Assembly (NCBI GenBank): GCA_947493695.1
Contig: CANLSF010000001.1
Span: forward strand, 806,001-870,000
From: an uncultured Kiloniellaceae bacterium
GTDB taxonomy: Bacteria > Pseudomonadota > Alphaproteobacteria > Kiloniellales > Kiloniellaceae
Length of the DNA: 64,000 nt
Reading direction: 5' to 3'
A program made the translations under genes and the position numbers. Shown here piece after piece: positions 36,425 through 45,647 of this stretch; position 1 is the stretch's first letter, and each line of letters opens with the position of its first letter. The notes under the pieces are model-generated. The model did not search any database. It had not been told where the DNA came from and saw only the letters and a program-made list of their open reading frames with translations.

Positions 36425-39169
36425 ATGAGTATTCGGCACCTGGACAGTCTCTTTAATCCCAAATCCCTTGCCTTAATCGGTGCCAGCAGGCGCGAAGATT
36501 CCTTGGGAGCCGTGCTGGCGGCAAACCTGATGTCGGCAGGTTTCGAGGGGCCGATTTACCCGATCCATCCCAAGGCGAGCGAAATTGGTGATCGCGTCGC
36601 TTACCCCAGTGTTGCAGACCTGCCGGAAACCCCGGATCTGGCGGTGATCGCAACGCCGCCGAACGCGGTCCCCGATCTGATTGCACAGCTGGCCGAGCGC
36701 GGCACACGTTCAGCGGTGGTGATCACCGCCGGTTTTGGCGAGGGTGGCGATCAGGAAGGGCACCAGCGTCTTCAGGATATGCTGGATGCCGCCCGAACCA
36801 ATACGCTTCGGATCGTCGGCCCCAACTGTCTCGGGGTGATCGTGCCGGGTGTAGGGTTGAACGCGAGCTTCAGCCATATCTCTGCGCTGCCCGGTGATCT
36901 CGCTTTTGTGACGCAGTCAGGCGCAATGGTGACGGCGATGCTCGACTGGGCGACGCCACGGGGTATCGGTTTCTCCCATGTGGTCTCTCTTGGTGACAAG
37001 AGCGACGTCGATTTCGGCGACATGCTCGACTACCTGGCCACGGATTACAAAACCCGTGCGATCCTGCTCTACGTCGAATCCATTACGCACGCACGCAAGT
37101 TCATGTCCGCAGCCCGCGCCGCGGCCAGGTCCAAGCCGGTGATTGTGATCAAGGGCGGACGCTATGCTGAGGGCGCCAAGGCCGCCGCTTCTCATACCGG
37201 CGCGCTGGCCGGCAGCGACGCGGTGTACGATGCAGTGTTTGCCCGTGCCGGCCTGCTGCGCGTGTTCAGCCTGGAAGAGCTTTTCGATGCCGCGGAGACA
37301 CTGGCGACTGCCCGCAAGGTCCGCGGCGACCGGCTGGCCATCGTAACCAACGGTGGCGGCCTGGGGGTTCTGGCGACGGATGCCCTGATTGAAGAAGGCG
37401 GTCGGCTTGCCGATCTGTCCCCCGAAACCATTGAGGGATTGAACGAGGTCCTGCCCGCGACCTGGAGCCATGGTAATCCGGTCGACATTATCGGCGATGC
37501 GCCTGGCGAGCGCTACGTGGCATCGCTCGATGCATTGATGAAAGAGCCTTCTGCCGATGCTCTTCTGGTGATGAACTGTCCGACTGCTGTTGCGTCCTCG
37601 CTCGAGGCGGCGCAGTCAGTGGTCTCGAGTATCGAGAAGCACAAGGCGCAGGGTGCTTCCTACGCGAAACCTGTCTTTACCGCCTGGGTCGGCGATGCGG
37701 CTGCGCGCGAGGCGCGGCAGATTTTCTCCGAAAACCATATTCCGACTTACGACACCCCCGAACAGGCGGTGCGTGGCTTCATGCATCTGGTGCGCTACAA
37801 GCGAAGCCAGACTCTTCTGTCTGAAACCCCGAGCTCCATTGTTGCAAGCGACGAGAGTGGAAAGTCATCTCCTGACTGGGCGGCGGCGCACAGCATTATG
37901 GTTGCCGCGATGGCGGAAAATCGGGAATGGTTGAACGAACCAGAGGCAAAGGCTGTTCTCGCCGCCTATGGCATTCCGGTTGTTCAGACTTTCCAGGTCA
38001 AAACCCCTGAAGAAGCAGCGGCAGCGGCAGCCGGGATCGAGGGGCCGGTCGTGCTCAAGATCCTCTCGCCGGATCTGACGCATAAAAGCGATATCGGTGG
38101 GGTCGAGCTGGGACTGAACGGTGAAGCGGAGGTTTTGCATGCCGCGCGCGAAATGAATGCACGCGTTGGCCGTTTAGCGCCCTCGGCAACCCTGACCGGC
38201 TTTTCCGTCCAGCCTTTCTGCAAGCGGCCCAATGCCCAGGAGCTGATCCTGGGGGCCGCCACGGACGTGCAGTTCGGGCCGGTGTTGCTGTTCGGTGCAG
38301 GAGGCACGGCGGTCGAGGTCCTGGGAGACAAGGCAATTGGCCTCCCGCCCCTCAATTCGACACTGGCCAGAGATTTGATCTCCAATACCCGTGTATTCAA
38401 GCTGTTGCAGGGTTATCGCGACCGTCCTCCAGCTGACTTGGACGCCTTGAGCGCAGCTCTGATTCGCTTGTCCGATCTGATCGTAGACTTTGCCGAGATT
38501 GCGGAGATCGACATTAATCCGCTCCTGGCGGACGAGCAGGGCGTCATTGCCCTGGATGGGCGTATCCGCCTCTGTCCCAAGTCTGCGACGGCAATCGAAC
38601 GTCTTGCGATCAGGCCGTACCCGCAAGAGCTTGAGCAGAATTTTGCTCTACGGGACGGCACGGATATCTTCCTGCGGCCGATCCGTCCGGAGGATGAGCC
38701 GATGCTGCAGCGGATGTTCGATCATCTTTCGCCGGAGGACATTCGTCTCCGATTCTTTGCTTCCCTGACCGAGTTGAGCCACAGTTTTGCCGCGCGCCTG
38801 ACTCAGATCGATTATCACCGCGAGATGGCGTTCGTTGCCTTGAAAGAAGGCGACGGCGGCGAACCGGAAATCTGGGGTGTCGTAAGGATTTCCGCCGATC
38901 CGGACAATGAGCGTGCGGAATATGCCGTTCTGGTCCGTTCTGACATCAAAGGCCGTGGGCTAGGGGCGGAGTTGATGAACCGGATCCTGGATTACGCTGA
39001 GATACGGGGGCTGAGCGAGATCTGGGGCGATGTCCTGGAGCATAACAAACGCATGCTTGAACTTGACCGGGAGCTCGGCTTTTCAGTGCGTCATCTTCCC
39101 GACGAACCGGGCATCGTCCGCGTTGTCAAACGCCTGGATGCGGGTGACCAGACCAATCCTGGTGCCTAA
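36425..39169 (+). CDS. Acyl-CoA synthetase (ADP-forming type)/GNAT protein acetyltransferase fusion
   Basis: 914 residues in four parts: CoA-binding domain (1-130), succinyl-CoA-ligase-like flavodoxin fold (about 150-450, with ASHTGALAGSD where a catalytic His would sit), ATP-grasp domain (about 490-710; VLKILSPDLTHKSDIGGV) and a C-terminal GNAT domain (about 735-905; GRGLGAELMNRIL). The architecture is that of Pat/PatZ-type lysine acetyltransferases that control acetyl-CoA synthetase, which often lack synthetase activity. Acetylation of metabolic enzymes is likely; synthetase activity cannot be judged from sequence alone. Confidence 0.9.
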   Translation: MSIRHLDSLFNPKSLALIGASRREDSLGAVLAANLMSAGFEGPIYPIHPKASEIGDRVAYPSVADLPETPDLAVIATPPNAVPDLIAQLAERGTRSAVVITAGFGEGGDQEGHQRLQDMLDAARTNTLRIVGPNCLGVIVPGVGLNASFSHISALPGDLAFVTQSGAMVTAMLDWATPRGIGFSHVVSLGDKSDVDFGDMLDYLATDYKTRAILLYVESITHARKFMSAARAAARSKPVIVIKGGRYAEGAKAAASHTGALAGSDAVYDAVFARAGLLRVFSLEELFDAAETLATARKVRGDRLAIVTNGGGLGVLATDALIEEGGRLADLSPETIEGLNEVLPATWSHGNPVDIIGDAPGERYVASLDALMKEPSADALLVMNCPTAVASSLEAAQSVVSSIEKHKAQGASYAKPVFTAWVGDAAAREARQIFSENHIPTYDTPEQAVRGFMHLVRYKRSQTLLSETPSSIVASDESGKSSPDWAAAHSIMVAAMAENREWLNEPEAKAVLAAYGIPVVQTFQVKTPEEAAAAAAGIEGPVVLKILSPDLTHKSDIGGVELGLNGEAEVLHAAREMNARVGRLAPSATLTGFSVQPFCKRPNAQELILGAATDVQFGPVLLFGAGGTAVEVLGDKAIGLPPLNSTLARDLISNTRVFKLLQGYRDRPPADLDALSAALIRLSDLIVDFAEIAEIDINPLLADEQGVIALDGRIRLCPKSATAIERLAIRPYPQELEQNFALRDGTDIFLRPIRPEDEPMLQRMFDHLSPEDIRLRFFASLTELSHSFAARLTQIDYHREMAFVALKEGDGGEPEIWGVVRISADPDNERAEYAVLVRSDIKGRGLGAELMNRILDYAEIRGLSEIWGDVLEHNKRMLELDRELGFSVRHLPDEPGIVRVVKRLDAGDQTNPGA

Positions 39170-39174
39170 AAGCA

Positions 39175-39210
39175 AAACGGCACTTAATCGCATCAGATTA
39201 AGTGCCGTTT
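39175..39210. terminator. Bidirectional intrinsic terminator
   Basis: AAACGGCACTTAATC (39175-39189) pairs perfectly over 15 bases with GATTAAGTGCCGTTT (39196-39210) around a 6-base loop, with A on the left flank and T on the right. It separates the convergent synthetase/acetyltransferase gene and phoB and should stop transcription both ways. Confidence 0.85.
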
Positions 39211-39236
39211 ATCATCGGAATTTTGGAGCTCTCGAC

Positions 39237-39932
39237 CTAAGCCGCCATACCCCGGTCCAGGGCGTAACCGGCAGAACGAACGGTCCGGATGAGATCTGTC
39301 TCATCGCTATCGTTGAGGGCTTTGCGCAGGCGGCGGATGTGAACATCCACCGTGCGCGGCTCGACGTAGACATCCCTGCCCCACACCGCGTCCAGCAGCT
39401 GTTCGCGGCTGAAGACCCGGCCCGGATTCTGCAATAGGTGCCGCAGAAGACGGAATTCCGTCGGTCCAAGGTGTACTTCGCGGTCTCCGCGGCGCACACG
39501 GTGGGCAACCAGATCCATCGCAAGATCTTCAAAGGCCAGCGAATCTGCTTCCAGTTCGGGATGGCTGCGGCGCAGCACTGCGCGGATTCGGGCAATCAGT
39601 TCGGCCGGTGAAAAGGGTTTGGTGATATAGTCGTCGGCACCGCTGTCCAGGCCGCGAACCTTGTCGGTTTCCTCACCACGGGCAGTCAGCAGGATGATCG
39701 GCACGTCGCGGGTCGCTGGAATGCGGCGCATCTGCCGGCAAACCTCGATACCCGACATGAGTGGAAGCATCCAATCGAGCAAGACGATATCCGGGGTTTC
39801 TTCCTTCGCAAGAACAAGCGCCTGTTCACCATCATTGGCTTCGGCAACCCGAAAGCCTTCGCCTTCGAGATTGTAGCGCAGGAGTGTAACGAGGGCTGCT
39901 TCGTCTTCGACAATCAGAACAAGGGGTTTCAT
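39237..39932 (-). CDS. phoB: Phosphate regulon response regulator PhoB
   Basis: 231 residues. Receiver domain with the phospho-acceptor Asp53 (DIVLLDWMLP), acidic pocket VEDEA (about residue 8-12), Thr and Lys switch residues (LLTARG, KPFSPAELIAR), then an OmpR-type winged-helix domain (VHLGPTEFRLLRHLLQNPGRVFSREQLLD). Activates the Pho regulon at Pho boxes when phosphate is low. Its start overlaps the phoU stop (ATGA at 39929-39932), so it is the last gene of the pst operon. Confidence 0.97.
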   Translation of the reverse strand: MKPLVLIVEDEAALVTLLRYNLEGEGFRVAEANDGEQALVLAKEETPDIVLLDWMLPLMSGIEVCRQMRRIPATRDVPIILLTARGEETDKVRGLDSGADDYITKPFSPAELIARIRAVLRRSHPELEADSLAFEDLAMDLVAHRVRRGDREVHLGPTEFRLLRHLLQNPGRVFSREQLLDAVWGRDVYVEPRTVDVHIRRLRKALNDSDETDLIRTVRSAGYALDRGMAA

Positions 39933-40699
39933 TCACCATTCTCCTGGGGCGCTCTCGCCGCTGCATCCGATTCATCGTCAGATGGTTCAACAACCTGAAA
40001 GGACGTTGTATCGCCTTTGGGGCGGCGTCCATCCAGTTGGTCGCCGGTGGCGAGGTAATAGATGTTTTCGGCGATGTTGGTTGCGTGATCGCCCATCCGC
40101 TCGATGTTTTTGGCAATGAACAGCAGATGCGTGCTCGGCGTGATGTTTCGCGGGTCTTCCATCATGTAGGTCAGCAGCTCACGGAACAGGCCGGTGTACA
40201 TTTCATCGACCTCTTCATCCCGGTGCCAGACGTCAACCGCCCGATCCGAGTCCCGCTCGACATACGCGTCGAGCGTATCCTTCATGATGCTTTGTACCAG
40301 ATTGGCCATACGCGGGATGGCGTAGGCCGGGCGCGTCGGTGGGGTCTGATTGAGGGCTATTGTGCGCTTGGCGACGTTCTTCGCCAGATCGCCGATCCGC
40401 TCGATATCGCTCGCGATCTTCAGGGCTGCGACCACCTCGCGCAGATCGTTGGCCATCGGCTGGCGCAGAGCGATCAGGTTGACGGCAGCTTCATCTGCGG
40501 CCTTCTCAAGAACGTCGACTTCCTTGTCGCTCTCGATCACCTTCTTGGCCAGATCGCTGTCACGCTTCACCAGGGCATCGATCGCGGTTGCAAGCATGCT
40601 TTCCGCCATGCCGCCCATACGGACAATAATCTGGTTCAGTTCCTGCAGTTCGCTGTCAAAGGAACTTACGATATGTTCGGTTCCGTTAGGCATAGTCAT
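39929..40699 (-). CDS. phoU: Phosphate transport system regulator PhoU
   Basis: About 256 residues, two three-helix PhoU repeats, with EVVAALKIASDIERIGDLAKNVA and FIAKNIERMGDHATNIAENIYYLATG carrying the metal-binding E/D patterns. PhoU links Pst transport to PhoR and keeps the system off in phosphate excess. Starts at the ATG 40699 or 40693; AGGA lies close to the first and at nine bases from the second. A long charged C-terminal tail follows the last helix. Confidence 0.95.
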   Translation of the reverse strand: MTMPNGTEHIVSSFDSELQELNQIIVRMGGMAESMLATAIDALVKRDSDLAKKVIESDKEVDVLEKAADEAAVNLIALRQPMANDLREVVAALKIASDIERIGDLAKNVAKRTIALNQTPPTRPAYAIPRMANLVQSIMKDTLDAYVERDSDRAVDVWHRDEEVDEMYTGLFRELLTYMMEDPRNITPSTHLLFIAKNIERMGDHATNIAENIYYLATGDQLDGRRPKGDTTSFQVVEPSDDESDAAARAPQENGE

Positions 40700-40746
40700 T
40701 GGTCCTGCGTGCTGCACCCTTCATGATGAGCGGTGCATATATTTGG

Positions 40747-40766
40747 TTTGCCCCATCATGGGCAAA
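40747..40766 (-). other. Hairpin between pstB and phoU
   Basis: TTTGCCC (40747-40753) and GGGCAAA (40760-40766), a 7-base stem with a 6-base loop, 30 to 50 bases before phoU. No T-tract: a stabilising or processing hairpin, or a site for translational control of phoU. Confidence 0.4.
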
Positions 40767-40768
40767 AG

Positions 40769-41572
40769 TCAGCCGAAACGGCCTGTAATGTAACCCTGTG
40801 TGCGTTCGTCATTCGGGTTGGTGAAGAGCTGTTGCGTATCGCCGCATTCCACCAGGTCACCGAGATGGAAGAACGCCGTTCTTTGCGAAACGCGGGCGGC
40901 CTGCTGCATGGAGTGGGTGACGATCACAATCGTGAAATTCTCCCGCAACTCGTCGATCAGCTCTTCAATTCTTGCGGTCGCGATCGGATCCAGGGCGGAA
41001 CAGGGTTCATCCATCAGGATCACTTCCGGGTTGACCGCGATCGCCCGCGCGATGCAAAGCCGCTGTTGCTGACCGCCCGATAGACCGGTGCCCGGCTTGT
41101 CGAGACGATCCTTCACCTCTTTCCACAAACCGGCGCGTGTCAGGCTGCGTTCGACGATCTCGTCCGTGTCGGCTTTTGCCTCGCCCAGTCCGTGAATCCT
41201 CGGTCCGTAAGCGATGTTATCGTATATCGACTTCGGAAAGGGGTTCGGTTTCTGGAACACCATACCGACCCGTGCGCGTAGCTGCACAACGTCCAGCTTA
41301 GGGTCGTAGATGTCTTCGCCGTCGAGTGTGATATCGCCGACCACACGGCAACCGTCGATGACGTCGTTCATGCGATTGAGGCAACGCAGAAAGGTCGACT
41401 TACCACAGCCCGAAGGACCGATCAGTGAAGTAACCTGATTCCGACCGATGTCCAGCGCAACGCTCTTCAGCGCTTGCGCTTCACCGTAGTAGACCGACAC
41501 ATCGCGCGCGATGATCTTGTGTTCGGCAATATTCGGATTTTCATCCACGAGGTTTTCAGCGGCCATAGCCAT
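40769..41572 (-). CDS. pstB: Phosphate ABC transporter ATPase PstB
   Basis: 267 residues. Walker [23 protein letters not shown] signature [14 protein letters not shown], Walker [14 protein letters not shown], and the PstB-specific [12 protein letters not shown]-terminus. It powers phosphate import with PstA and PstC. It lies 14 bases after pstA and 51 before phoU. Confidence 0.98.
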   Translation of the reverse strand: MAMAAENLVDENPNIAEHKIIARDVSVYYGEAQALKSVALDIGRNQVTSLIGPSGCGKSTFLRCLNRMNDVIDGCRVVGDITLDGEDIYDPKLDVVQLRARVGMVFQKPNPFPKSIYDNIAYGPRIHGLGEAKADTDEIVERSLTRAGLWKEVKDRLDKPGTGLSGGQQQRLCIARAIAVNPEVILMDEPCSALDPIATARIEELIDELRENFTIVIVTHSMQQAARVSQRTAFFHLGDLVECGDTQQLFTNPNDERTQGYITGRFG

Positions 41573-41586
41573 TTTATTTGAGCTCC

Positions 41587-42891
41587 CTACCAGCGGCGTT
41601 CGAAGCGTTTACGTAAAAGCACGGCCACCGCGTTCATCACGACCAGGAAGGCCAGAAGAACCATGATAGCTGCACTGGTTTTTTCGACAAAGGCGCGTTC
41701 TGGACTGTCGGCCCAGAGATAGATCTGCACCGGTAGCGCCGTGGCTGAGTCGGTGAAGCCGCCCGGAATATCGACGATAAAGGCGACCATGCCGATCATC
41801 AGCAAGGGCGCTGTCTCGCCGAGTGCCTGCGCCGCACCCAGGATCGTTCCGGTCAGAATGCCCGGCATGGCCAAGGGCAGAACGTGATGGGTAACAGCCT
41901 GAAGCTTGGAGGCGCCGACACCCAGGGCCGCTTCACGGATCGAGGGAGGCACGGCCTTCAGGGCAGCGCGCGCGGCGATGATAATAGTGGGCAGGGTCAT
42001 GAGTGCCAGGACCATACCGCCGACCAGCGGCGCCGAGCGCGGCAGACCGAAAAAGTTAAGGAACACGGCAAGACCGAGCAGACCGAAAACAATCGACGGC
42101 ACCGCTGCCAGATTGTTGATGTTGACCTCGATCAGATCGGTCCAGCGGTTCTTAGGGGCGAATTCTTCCAGGTAGATCGCGGAGAGCACACCGATCGGAA
42201 AGCTCAGGACGAGGGTCACGAACAGCATCAGGAAGGATCCGACGGTCGCACCCCAGATACCCGCCTGTTCCGGTTCCCGGGAATCGCCGGCGGTAAAGAA
42301 CGTCGTATTAAACTGAGATTCAATCCGTTCATCCGCGATGAGCTGGTCGATCCAGCCGATATCGCGATCCTTGATCCGTCGGTCTGACTCCGGAACATCG
42401 CGCGAGATATGACCCTTCATAAAGGAGTCCAGATCGTCTGATGCCTTGACCCAGACCGTCTGTGTCGTGCCGATCACATCTGGATTTGCCAGCACGATGT
42501 CGCGCAGGGTCTGATCCGCGCTACCGCTCATCAATCCCACAAGAGCGCGTTTTGCACGGCGTTCAGTCACATCCGGAAACGAACCTCGGAGAGACGCACG
42601 GGCTATGCCCTGATAGTTCGCTCTCCGCAACACATTGTATTCCCGCTCGCCGGTCGGGTCGATCTCGGCTTCGTCGAAGGTCACTTCGAGGGCGATGTGA
42701 TGCTGTGCGAAGGCGGTGTAGCCATTCGAGATGATGCTGGTAAGCAGCAGCACGAGCGTGCCGATAGCTGCGAAGACCGCAATCAGACCGTAGAGGCGGA
42801 ACCGGGCTTCGGCAGCATAGCGCCGTTTGAGGCGTGCGCCGGAGAGATCGGGCCGCTGAATGGGTGCGGCGGATGCGGACGTCTCAGTCAT
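41587..42891 (-). CDS. pstA: Phosphate ABC transporter permease PstA (long alphaproteobacterial form)
   Basis: 434 residues. The N-terminal 200 residues include a first membrane segment and a periplasmic extension of DUF3333 type; the C-terminal half is the usual BPD_transp permease, with the ATPase-coupling loop [25 protein letters not shown]. Long PstA proteins of this kind are typical of alphaproteobacteria. The pstC and pstA genes overlap by eight bases, so the subunits are translated in a coupled way. Confidence 0.95.
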   Translation of the reverse strand: MTETSASAAPIQRPDLSGARLKRRYAAEARFRLYGLIAVFAAIGTLVLLLTSIISNGYTAFAQHHIALEVTFDEAEIDPTGEREYNVLRRANYQGIARASLRGSFPDVTERRAKRALVGLMSGSADQTLRDIVLANPDVIGTTQTVWVKASDDLDSFMKGHISRDVPESDRRIKDRDIGWIDQLIADERIESQFNTTFFTAGDSREPEQAGIWGATVGSFLMLFVTLVLSFPIGVLSAIYLEEFAPKNRWTDLIEVNINNLAAVPSIVFGLLGLAVFLNFFGLPRSAPLVGGMVLALMTLPTIIIAARAALKAVPPSIREAALGVGASKLQAVTHHVLPLAMPGILTGTILGAAQALGETAPLLMIGMVAFIVDIPGGFTDSATALPVQIYLWADSPERAFVEKTSAAIMVLLAFLVVMNAVAVLLRKRFERRW

Positions 42892-44275
42892 ATTTCTCTC
42901 TGTATTTACGAACGACCCGCAGGGCGATGACGTTCAGCGTCAGCGTCACAACGAAGAGCATCAATCCAAGGGCAAAGGCGGAGAGGGTCTTCGCGCTGTC
43001 GAATTCCTGATCGCCGACCAGAAGGGTCACGATCTGCACCGTGACGGTTGTCACGGCCTCGAGAGGGTTTACGGTCAGGTTAGCTGCCAGGCCTGCAGCC
43101 ATCACGACGATCATGGTCTCGCCAATCGCGCGGCTGACGGCCAGCAGGACACTGCCCACGATGCCGGGAAGAGCTGCTGGAAGTACGACCTGCTTGATGG
43201 TTTCGGACTTTGTCGCACCCAGAGCAAATGCGCCGTCTCGCAGGGTCTGGGGAACGGAATTCATCACGTCGTCAGATAGCGAGGAGACAAAAGGAATACT
43301 CATGATTCCGATGACGATGCCGGCTGCGAGGGCTGATTCGGAGGAAACGTCCAGCGAGAGGGCATCGCCTGTGTTCCGGAAGAAGGGCGCAACGGTCAGG
43401 GCGGCGAAGAAGCCGTAGACGACGGTTGGGATACCGGCCAGCACCTCAAGGATCGGTTTTGCAATGGCCCGCATCTTCGGCCCCGCGTACTCGGACATGT
43501 AAATTGCCGAGTAGAGACCGACCGGCACGGCGACACACATCGCGATGAAGGTGATGAGCAGCGTACCCGCGAAGAGCGGCAGCATGCCGAAAGCGCCGGA
43601 ACCACCGACCTGACCTTCACGAAGGGCCGTCTGAGGGCTCCATTGAAGACCGAAGAGGAAGTCGGTCACGGGGATCTTGGTGAAGAACCGGGAAGCTTCA
43701 AAAAGCAGCGAGAGCACAATGCCGATGGTGGTGGCAATCGCGATGGTCGAAGCGACGATCATAACGGCTGAAACGATCGTTTCGACCCGGTTTCGAGCGC
43801 GCAGGGTCGTTGCAATCTGTTTGCGGCCGAGGGCAAGGCCAAAGATGGCAATGCAGAGCACCAGAACCGCCATCGCGGCGAAACCGGTTTGGCGCATGCC
43901 GGCGTAGTCTCGTGCGGCAGCCTCGATTTCGGGTGTGATGTTTCCGCCCACGATACCGCCCAGCGCGAGGCTGGTAATCTGATTGACGATCAGACCTCTC
44001 TGATCGGGATTCAAGTCGAGAATGCTCGCCGGCAGATTGCTCACCAGGATCATTTCGACGATTTGTGGCTCGAGGGCAAGCCAGAGCGCCAAGAGCAGAA
44101 AGCTCGGCATACCGCACCAGAGAGCGACATAAACCCCGTAATACTGCGGCCTTGAATGAAGTCTGTGGGTTACGCCCTGCGAAACGGCGACTGAACGACC
44201 CCGGCCCATGTAATAGCCCGCCAGTGTCAGCAGAAGCAGTGTAGCGGCAAGGATCAGCAACGACATCTCGGGCAC
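42884..44275 (-). CDS. pstC: Phosphate ABC transporter permease PstC (long form)
   Basis: 463 residues. An extended N-terminal membrane and periplasmic part (about 1-190) precedes the permease core with FALGATKSETIKQVVLPAALPGIV. The family start is uncertain: the open frame begins with GTG at 44275, while an ATG at 44266 is also possible. It is separated from pstS by a terminator hairpin, so pstC-pstA-pstB-phoU-phoB are expected at lower levels than pstS. Confidence 0.95.
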   Translation of the reverse strand: MPEMSLLILAATLLLLTLAGYYMGRGRSVAVSQGVTHRLHSRPQYYGVYVALWCGMPSFLLLALWLALEPQIVEMILVSNLPASILDLNPDQRGLIVNQITSLALGGIVGGNITPEIEAAARDYAGMRQTGFAAMAVLVLCIAIFGLALGRKQIATTLRARNRVETIVSAVMIVASTIAIATTIGIVLSLLFEASRFFTKIPVTDFLFGLQWSPQTALREGQVGGSGAFGMLPLFAGTLLITFIAMCVAVPVGLYSAIYMSEYAGPKMRAIAKPILEVLAGIPTVVYGFFAALTVAPFFRNTGDALSLDVSSESALAAGIVIGIMSIPFVSSLSDDVMNSVPQTLRDGAFALGATKSETIKQVVLPAALPGIVGSVLLAVSRAIGETMIVVMAAGLAANLTVNPLEAVTTVTVQIVTLLVGDQEFDSAKTLSAFALGLMLFVVTLTLNVIALRVVRKYREKYD

Positions 44276-44332
44276 CAGGGAATTACGGAAAAAGCAGGAA
44301 AAGTGACAAACGAACGATCAAAAAATCATCAT

Positions 44333-44372
44333 AAAAAAAACCGCTGGCGATCGACATATGACCGCCAGCGGT
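44333..44372 (-). terminator. Intrinsic terminator/attenuator between pstS and pstC
   Basis: ACCGCTGGCG (44340-44349) pairs with CGCCAGCGGT (44363-44372) around 13 bases, and on the minus strand the stem is followed by a run of eight T. It lies directly after the pstS stop. Partial termination here would raise PstS above the membrane genes, a common pst pattern. Confidence 0.8.
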
Positions 44373-44385
44373 GTCTCGGTCGAGC

Positions 44386-45414
44386 TTACATGGACAGGGG
44401 AGCCATGCCGGTCGACGAAGCGCGCATAGCCTTACGGTCCGCTGCGGGAAGCGGGATCAGGCCCTTGTCGAGCAGGTAACCGTCGTCGCCCCAGGTGCCT
44501 TCGTTGGTGAATTCGGAGACGAACTCAGCGATACCCGGAACAACACCGACGTGCTCTTTCTTGACGTAGAAGAAGAGCGAACGGGACACGCCGTAATCAC
44601 CCGATGCGATGTTCTCAAAGGTTGGAACCGCACCGTCAACCGTGGAACCCTGGATCTTGTCAGCGTTCTGGTCGAGGAAGCTGAACCCGAAGATGCCGAC
44701 GGCGTTAGGGTTGGCTTCCAGCTTCTGGATGATCAGGTTGTCGTTCTCGCCGGCTTCTACGTAGGCACCATCTTCGCGGATACCGTGGGCAACAGCAGTG
44801 AAGGCTTTCTTGTCGGACTTGCGCATGGCTGCAAGCGATTCGAACGTCTTGGCGCCGCCTTCCATGGCGAGCTCGACGAAAGCGTCACGGGTACCACTTG
44901 TCGGAGGTGGGCCGAGAACTTCGATTTTCTTGGCTGGCAGGGAAGGATCGATTTCGTTCCACATCTTGTAGGGATTATCGACCAGCTCGCCGTTGACCGG
45001 AACCTTCTTGGCCAGAGCCTGGAAGATCTGTTTCTTGGTCAGCGAAAGCGCATTCGAAGCCTTTGAGTTGGCCAACACGATACCGTCGTAACCGATTTTA
45101 ACTTCCGTGATCGTGATCCCGGCTTTGGTGCACTTTTCGAATTCGGAAGATTTGATACGGCGCGAGGCGTTGGTGATGTCGGGATGACCGACGCCGACAC
45201 CCGAGCAGAAGAGCTTCATGCCGCCGCCCGAACCGGTGCTCTCGACGACAGGCGTCTTGAAGTCGGTTGTCTTGCCGAACTGTTCGGCAACTGCGGTAGA
45301 GAAGGGAAATACAGTCGAAGATCCGACAATGCGGATTTGGTCACGCGCATTAGCGGCAGTGGCTGAGAGTGCCAGACCGGCGATTGCGGCAACGGCGATA
45401 GAATGCTTGATCAC
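44386..45414 (-). CDS. pstS: Phosphate-binding periplasmic protein PstS
   Basis: 342 residues with signal peptide AVAAIAGLALSATAANA. Typical PstS pattern: IRIVGSSTVFPFSTAVAEQFG, ESTGSGGGMKLFCSG, DITNASRRIKSSEF and PPTSGTRDAFVELAM, which bind phosphate. It begins with GTG at 45414, supported by GGAG seven bases upstream. It is preceded by a Pho box and followed by a terminator hairpin. Confidence 0.97.
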   Translation of the reverse strand: MIKHSIAVAAIAGLALSATAANARDQIRIVGSSTVFPFSTAVAEQFGKTTDFKTPVVESTGSGGGMKLFCSGVGVGHPDITNASRRIKSSEFEKCTKAGITITEVKIGYDGIVLANSKASNALSLTKKQIFQALAKKVPVNGELVDNPYKMWNEIDPSLPAKKIEVLGPPPTSGTRDAFVELAMEGGAKTFESLAAMRKSDKKAFTAVAHGIREDGAYVEAGENDNLIIQKLEANPNAVGIFGFSFLDQNADKIQGSTVDGAVPTFENIASGDYGVSRSLFFYVKKEHVGVVPGIAEFVSEFTNEGTWGDDGYLLDKGLIPLPAADRKAMRASSTGMAPLSM

Positions 45415-45535
45415 TTTATGTCTCCAGCATCATGGCTGAGAAATCTGCAGTCGCATAAGCCTTGTTATGCGATGTCGACCGGATGCCGACAGGGCCGAAC
45501 TTATTTATCTTCGGCGCAAGATTTACTACAAATCG

Positions 45536-45553
45536 ATGACACTTTTATGACGG
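45536..45553 (-). promoter_or_regulatory. Pho box upstream of pstS
   Basis: On the minus strand CCGTCAT-AAAA-GTGTCAT, two 7-base direct repeats close to the PhoB consensus CTGTCAT-N4-CTGTCAT, about 122 bases before pstS. PhoB bound here would drive pstS and the following genes; a promoter further down is expected. Confidence 0.75.
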
Positions 45554-45647
45554 TATCTTAGATATTGATTTAAAAGGAAAAAATAAAGAGATCGCAGGCG
45601 TTTGAAGTGCGAATTGACCTGTAATCTTCATAGTGCGTATTGAAATG

